From contig CAMRAP010000043.1 of the NCBI GenBank assembly GCA_947039985.1, forward strand, positions 1 to 10,381: DNA of 10,381 nt. The letters run 5' to 3'. The notes under the pieces were generated by a model, which saw nothing but the letters and a program-made list of their open reading frames with translations, searched no databases and was not told the DNA's origin. The position numbers and the translations under genes were made by a program. The DNA is from an uncultured Odoribacter sp. (GTDB lineage Bacteria > Bacteroidota > Bacteroidia > Bacteroidales > Marinifilaceae). The number at the start of each line of letters is the position of its first letter. The stretch's first letter is position 1. Of the stretch, positions 7,583 through 10,381 are shown in pieces.

Positions 7583-8782
7583 ATGCAGTTAACACCCGAA
7601 TTAAAATCATTTATACGCACACATGCAAGCGATGATACAGACCGTTTGCTGTTAACAGCATCCCGATTTCCAGGTATAGATATTCCCTTTGCCGTTGACC
7701 AAATTATGGCACGTAGACAAATTAAAGAAAAACTACCTACTTGGTTTGCCAATGAGGATTTGATATATCCTTCGCGACTGTCAACCGAACAATGTTCATC
7801 AGAACAGACAGCACTCTATAAACAACAATTGCTAAAAGGAGAAAGTTTTTGCGACTTGACAGGCGGTTTAGGGGTAGATTCATACTATTTTGCACAAAAA
7901 GCAAGTAGGGCTATTTTTGTTGAGCGTTTCCCTGAGTATTGCCAAGCGGCTATGCATAATTTTGCTAGCCTAAAAGCAAATCATATTCAAGTGATGAACA
8001 GCGATGCGAGAGATATTATAGATAGCGTACAAGCAGACACTTTTTATATTGACCCAGCACGACGTTCAGATTGTAATAAACGACTGTTTGCATTAACAGA
8101 TTGTGAACCAGATATTTTACAGCTTAAACCAATTTTATTGGATAAAGCACAAAGGGTGATTGTAAAAATATCGCCCATGGCGGATGTGGAAGAAACACTA
8201 CGATTATTGCCAGAAACAGTGGAGGTACATATCCTTGCTGTAAAAAATGAATGCAAGGAGTTGCTTTTTATACTGGAAGATCCTTTTGCCGATACACGCA
8301 AAACAGCACTAAAAATACATGTTGCCAATATAGTCAACTCAAGCCATAGACAAGAGTTTATTTTTGAGCCAGAAGAAGAAAAGGAAGCTGTTGCAGATAC
8401 GACTGATACGGTAGGAAAGTTCCTCTATGAACCACATGCAGCACTTCTAAAAAGTGGTGCATTTAAGTTAGCTGCACTACGCTATAATCTCAAAAAACTA
8501 CATCGTCACAGTCACCTTTATACGGCTGATGAACTCTGTACTGATTTCCCTGGACGTATTTTCGAAGTGGACGAAACCATGGAATTTTCAGGCAAACTGC
8601 TCAAAGATTTAAGTAAGTCAATCCCCAAAGCAAATCTAACGACTCGAAATTTTCCACTTTCTGTCGCTGACCTACGCAAACGCAGTAAAATCAAGGATGG
8701 TGGTGAGGTCTATTTATTTGCAACAACACTAGCAAACGAGAAAAAAGTGATAGTGCAGGCGCATAAAAACGGATATTTATAG
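7583..8782 (+). CDS. Class I SAM-dependent methyltransferase with THUMP-like C-terminal domain
   Basis: This is probably a cytoplasmic methyltransferase acting on RNA; the target is not known and RNA is inferred from the THUMP-like domain. Residues 1-85 are helical, with RLLLTASRFPGIDIPFAVDQI (21-41). The Rossmann-type SAM domain begins at about 88: CDLTGGLGVDSYYFA (90-104) is motif I, Glu114 in FVERFP ends strand 2, and NSDARD (139-144) places an acidic residue near the adenine. FYIDPARRS (154-162) is the motif IV position, with DPAR in place of the DPPY of N6-adenine enzymes. Residues from about 277 to 399, starting FLYEPHAALLKSGAF, fit the THUMP-like domain that closes this family in Bacteroidetes. 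The start follows the folC stop by 5 bases, so translation is probably coupled. The stop codon lies in a hairpin that may end the operon. It resembles a conserved but poorly characterised family more than any restriction-modification enzyme. Confidence 0.8.
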   Translation: MQLTPELKSFIRTHASDDTDRLLLTASRFPGIDIPFAVDQIMARRQIKEKLPTWFANEDLIYPSRLSTEQCSSEQTALYKQQLLKGESFCDLTGGLGVDSYYFAQKASRAIFVERFPEYCQAAMHNFASLKANHIQVMNSDARDIIDSVQADTFYIDPARRSDCNKRLFALTDCEPDILQLKPILLDKAQRVIVKISPMADVEETLRLLPETVEVHILAVKNECKELLFILEDPFADTRKTALKIHVANIVNSSHRQEFIFEPEEEKEAVADTTDTVGKFLYEPHAALLKSGAFKLAALRYNLKKLHRHSHLYTADELCTDFPGRIFEVDETMEFSGKLLKDLSKSIPKANLTTRNFPLSVADLRKRSKIKDGGEVYLFATTLANEKKVIVQAHKNGYL

Positions 8783-8798
8783 ACTTACTATAATATCT
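8771..8798. terminator. AT-rich hairpin overlapping the methyltransferase stop, possible terminator
   Basis: TTATAG (8777-8782) pairs with CTATAA (8788-8793). After a one-base bulge at 8776, GATA (8772-8775) pairs with TATC (8794-8797). That makes ten pairs with loop ACTTA, and a G-T pair can extend it. It contains the TAG stop of the operon's last gene and faces a convergent gene, so it could act on either strand. There is no clear T run after it, which keeps confidence low. Confidence 0.3.
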
Positions 8799-8844
8799 AT
8801 TGGTAAATCTGTGCATTCTGAGATGATTGTTATATAATGGGAAG

Positions 8845-9140
8845 CTATGTTGTGGCACCAAATTTGACGAAGAACCGATTTAATCGGTATTTCCAATCTG
8901 CTCCAATTACCTGAATATCCTGTTGCCGTACTCCTTGATAGAAAACCATAGCAACAAAATGCCGTCTCCATACAGTAAGCTGTTGATCAGGAGTTAACAA
9001 TGTTTGTATCTTAGCATTCATCATCGCCACATCTTTTCGGCTGTTATGAAGTTTATAAAATAGGAAACCACTACCGACAAGACTAGGCACAATAGAGTGA
9101 AATTATTCCAAAATTTCGTAGCTCGATCAGTTGCAAGCAT
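8845..9140 (-). pseudogene. Small membrane-anchored protein gene, split by a -1 frame change
   Basis: On the minus strand an ATG at 9140-9138 opens a 39-residue frame, MLATDRATKFWNNFTLLCLV onward, ending at TGA 9023-9021. Residues 14-32 form one transmembrane segment. The -1 frame is open from 9102 down to TAG 8847-8845 and carries MNAKIQTLLTPDQQLTVWRR and later DIQVIGADWKYRLNRFF. Restoring one A in the run GAAAAG (TTTT at 9034-9037 on the + strand) joins the two as TAEKDVAMMNAK and gives a coherent 98-residue protein with a short N-terminal tail, one membrane helix and a basic, aromatic C-terminal domain. The start overlaps the propeller lipoprotein stop as TAATG, so coupled translation is likely. 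Explanations are a one-base deletion (real, or a sequencing error), programmed -1 slippage on A-AAG, or two coupled genes with the second starting at ATG 9024 or 9021. I do not recognise the family. Confidence 0.55.
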
Positions 9141-9148
9141 TATCGAGC
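9121..9148 (-). promoter_or_regulatory. Inverted repeat spanning the TAATG stop/start junction
   Basis: GCTCGAT (9148-9142 on the minus strand) and ATCGAGC (9127-9121) are exact complements around a 14-base loop. The stop of the propeller gene begins at the last stem base, and the ATG of the small gene lies at the start of the loop. It could modulate initiation of the small gene or weakly terminate the transcript. There is no T run directly after it, so a classical terminator is unlikely. Confidence 0.3.
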
Positions 9149-10333
9149 ATCTTTAAATGTGTAGAAAAAGAGTATCGGGTTGTCATTTTCTGTTACCTTG
9201 GACAACTCTTCGACTTGCTCTTTGGTCTTCTCTGTCTGAGGAACATTCTCTATAAATCTGCGCATCCAAGAATTCATCCTCACCACATTCGATGCATCAG
9301 CAAACGATACAACACAAGAGTCATTATAATAATATCTCGGAGCATTAAAAAAGATTTCTAATGGACTAGATACTCCTTTCTCTACACGATATACAGAATC
9401 TTTTACTTTATTATATAAAAAAGTTCGCATTCTATAACCATCAGCCGTACACAATAATGTCCAATCACGGAGATCAATAAACTCGCCTTCAAAAGTACAA
9501 CTTTTTCGTAATAATTCCCCAAATAGCCTTGTATCGCTCAACTTATACTTATCTGGAGTTGGCATTGCTCTATCTCCGAAGTCAATTTGATACAGCAATT
9601 GTAATGAATCTGGATAAACTCGGTATATCTTATCTTCGTATGGAGGAGTGTAATAAACACGGTCTGCAAATTTCGTGAGATTATTTGTCGAATTGAAATT
9701 CATTGATGACTGATATGGATCTTGAAACCCTGAACTAGTGATTTGCCAATCCTTGTTAAACATCAAAAGCGAAGCTCCTTTATGCTCGGGTATTGACATA
9801 GATTGTCGCCCAATTATCGAACCAACCTTGATGTTTTCAGTGATATACTCTACTGATAAGATATATAGTGGTAAATCTTCGGAGCCAACATATTTACCAT
9901 CAAATCTATAAATCTTAATCTTTTTATTTGCCACGTCGAGAACAGCCACTTGATCCTTGCCTGGAACCAAGGCAATGTGCCCTGGATCTATATACTCGTT
10001 AGCTGCCCGCCCTAACGAACCAATTCTATTGAGAAATTTACCGTTTTTATCGAATACAAATATTCCTTTTACTTTACGACGATCAAAAACGATAATTTTA
10101 TCATTAGCAAACAAAATCTGGTCTATCATGCCAATAAAACAGCTTCGAGAACTCTCCAGCCGAACGAAAGAGACATCCGCAATCACCTCCGAAGGATTTA
10201 TAGTAATTGTTGAGTCTATTTTTAGAGTTTTCAACGGAACCTCTCCAACAAAGGTAGAACCAGTTTTAGGTATAGGAGTAGAGCAAGCAAAAACGACAAT
10301 AACTGTAAGCAAAATAAATAATATACGCATCAT
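9140..10333 (-). CDS. BF3164-like six-bladed beta-propeller lipoprotein
   Basis: This is an envelope lipoprotein of the Bacteroidetes BF3164-like group; its molecular role is not established. Residues 1-17 form a lipoprotein signal peptide (hydrophobic LFILLTVIVVFAC, with Cys17 as the lipidated residue). The mature part consists of repeated beta-rich blades. The most telling is KGIFVFDKNGKFLNRIGSLG RAANEYIDPGHIALVP, residues 89-124, matching the family pattern of a strand, 'DxxGKFL', 'IGxxGxxxxEY' and a return strand. KKIKIYRFDGKYVGSEDLP (137-155), DKIYRVYPDSL (234-244) and DSVYRVEKGVSSPLEIFF (312-329) look like further blades. The length of 397 is typical. Two consecutive ATGs (10333 and 10330) are possible starts; the first is given. 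A small membrane protein gene overlaps its stop as TAATG. A 15-bp imperfect inverted repeat lies 12 bases upstream of the start. I see no TAnnTTTG promoter in the 48 bases before the start. Confidence 0.85.
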   Translation of the reverse strand: MMRILFILLTVIVVFACSTPIPKTGSTFVGEVPLKTLKIDSTITINPSEVIADVSFVRLESSRSCFIGMIDQILFANDKIIVFDRRKVKGIFVFDKNGKFLNRIGSLGRAANEYIDPGHIALVPGKDQVAVLDVANKKIKIYRFDGKYVGSEDLPLYILSVEYITENIKVGSIIGRQSMSIPEHKGASLLMFNKDWQITSSGFQDPYQSSMNFNSTNNLTKFADRVYYTPPYEDKIYRVYPDSLQLLYQIDFGDRAMPTPDKYKLSDTRLFGELLRKSCTFEGEFIDLRDWTLLCTADGYRMRTFLYNKVKDSVYRVEKGVSSPLEIFFNAPRYYYNDSCVVSFADASNVVRMNSWMRRFIENVPQTEKTKEQVEELSKVTENDNPILFFYTFKDAR

Positions 10334-10345
10334 GTTTTGTTATAT

Positions 10346-10377
10346 AGGCTAGGATGAATAAATATTCACCCTAGCTT
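10346..10377. repeat. Imperfect 15-bp inverted repeat upstream of the propeller lipoprotein
   Basis: AGGCTAGGATGAATA (10346-10360) and TATTCACCCTAGCTT (10363-10377) face each other across two bases. They form a stem with one A-C mismatch and one G-T pair. On the minus strand the element ends 12 bases before the ATG at 10333. It could be an operator, a 5'-leader hairpin of the lipoprotein mRNA, or the terminator of a gene beyond the window edge. No T run follows on the minus strand, which weakens the last option. Confidence 0.45.
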
Positions 10378-10381
10378 CGTT

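Noticed and set aside
2259..8782. SNF2 helicase beside a methyltransferase as a DISARM-like or other defence system
   Set aside because: folC lies between them, the methyltransferase is of the THUMP-like RNA type without DPPY, and no nuclease, DUF1998-like or phospholipase-D-like partner, restriction enzyme or mobile element is present.
8845..9090. Taking the minus-strand frame from GTG 9090 as a free-standing 81-residue gene
   Set aside because: Its first part overlaps a transmembrane-coding frame that starts with ATG in a TAATG coupling; the residues before the ATG at 9024 look like an out-of-frame reading of that segment.
9131..9361. Plus-strand open frame of 76 residues, and another at 9957-10352
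   Set aside because: Both lie opposite the beta-propeller lipoprotein gene, whose lipobox and blade patterns are clear; they are antisense shadows.

Overview
The window looks like chromosomal DNA of a Bacteroidetes member, most likely order Bacteroidales. The evidence is low G+C, a TAnnTTTG-type -7 element close upstream of the large helicase gene, weak or absent Shine-Dalgarno sequences, two lipoproteins with type II signal peptides, and a six-bladed beta-propeller lipoprotein of the BF3164-like type that is characteristic of Bacteroides relatives. I cannot name a genus or species.

Left part (1-2258, + strand). The 3' end of a gene cut by the window edge ends at 125. A 339-base stretch follows in which I see no convincing gene, only a weak terminator-like hairpin and one possible -7 promoter element. 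Next is a 533-residue lipoprotein whose barrel-like core resembles clan GH-D (alpha-galactosidase-like) glycoside hydrolases. Its stop is followed by an AT-rich stem-loop with a T-rich tail.

Centre (2230-8798, + strand). Three genes form a probable operon with gaps of 30 and 5 bases. They encode a very large SNF2-family ATPase/helicase with a long N-terminal extension (winged-helix and TPR-like), the folate enzyme FolC, and a class I SAM-dependent methyltransferase with a THUMP-like C-terminal domain. FolC is housekeeping and the methyltransferase looks like an RNA-modification type, so I read this as a core-genome operon and not a defence island. The methyltransferase stop lies inside an AT-rich hairpin that may end the operon.

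Right part (8845-10381, - strand, convergent). A BF3164-like beta-propeller lipoprotein is followed, with a TAATG stop/start overlap, by a small gene. That gene reads as one 98-residue membrane-anchored protein only if a single base is restored in an A-run (TTTT at 9034-9037 on the + strand). As given, it is split into a 39-residue transmembrane peptide and a downstream open frame in the -1 frame. An imperfect 15-bp inverted repeat sits just upstream of the propeller start.

No rRNA, tRNA, CRISPR array, insertion sequence or integrase was recognised. The most unusual items are the split small gene coupled to the propeller lipoprotein, the GH-D-like lipoprotein, and the large uncharacterised N-terminal half of the SNF2 protein.
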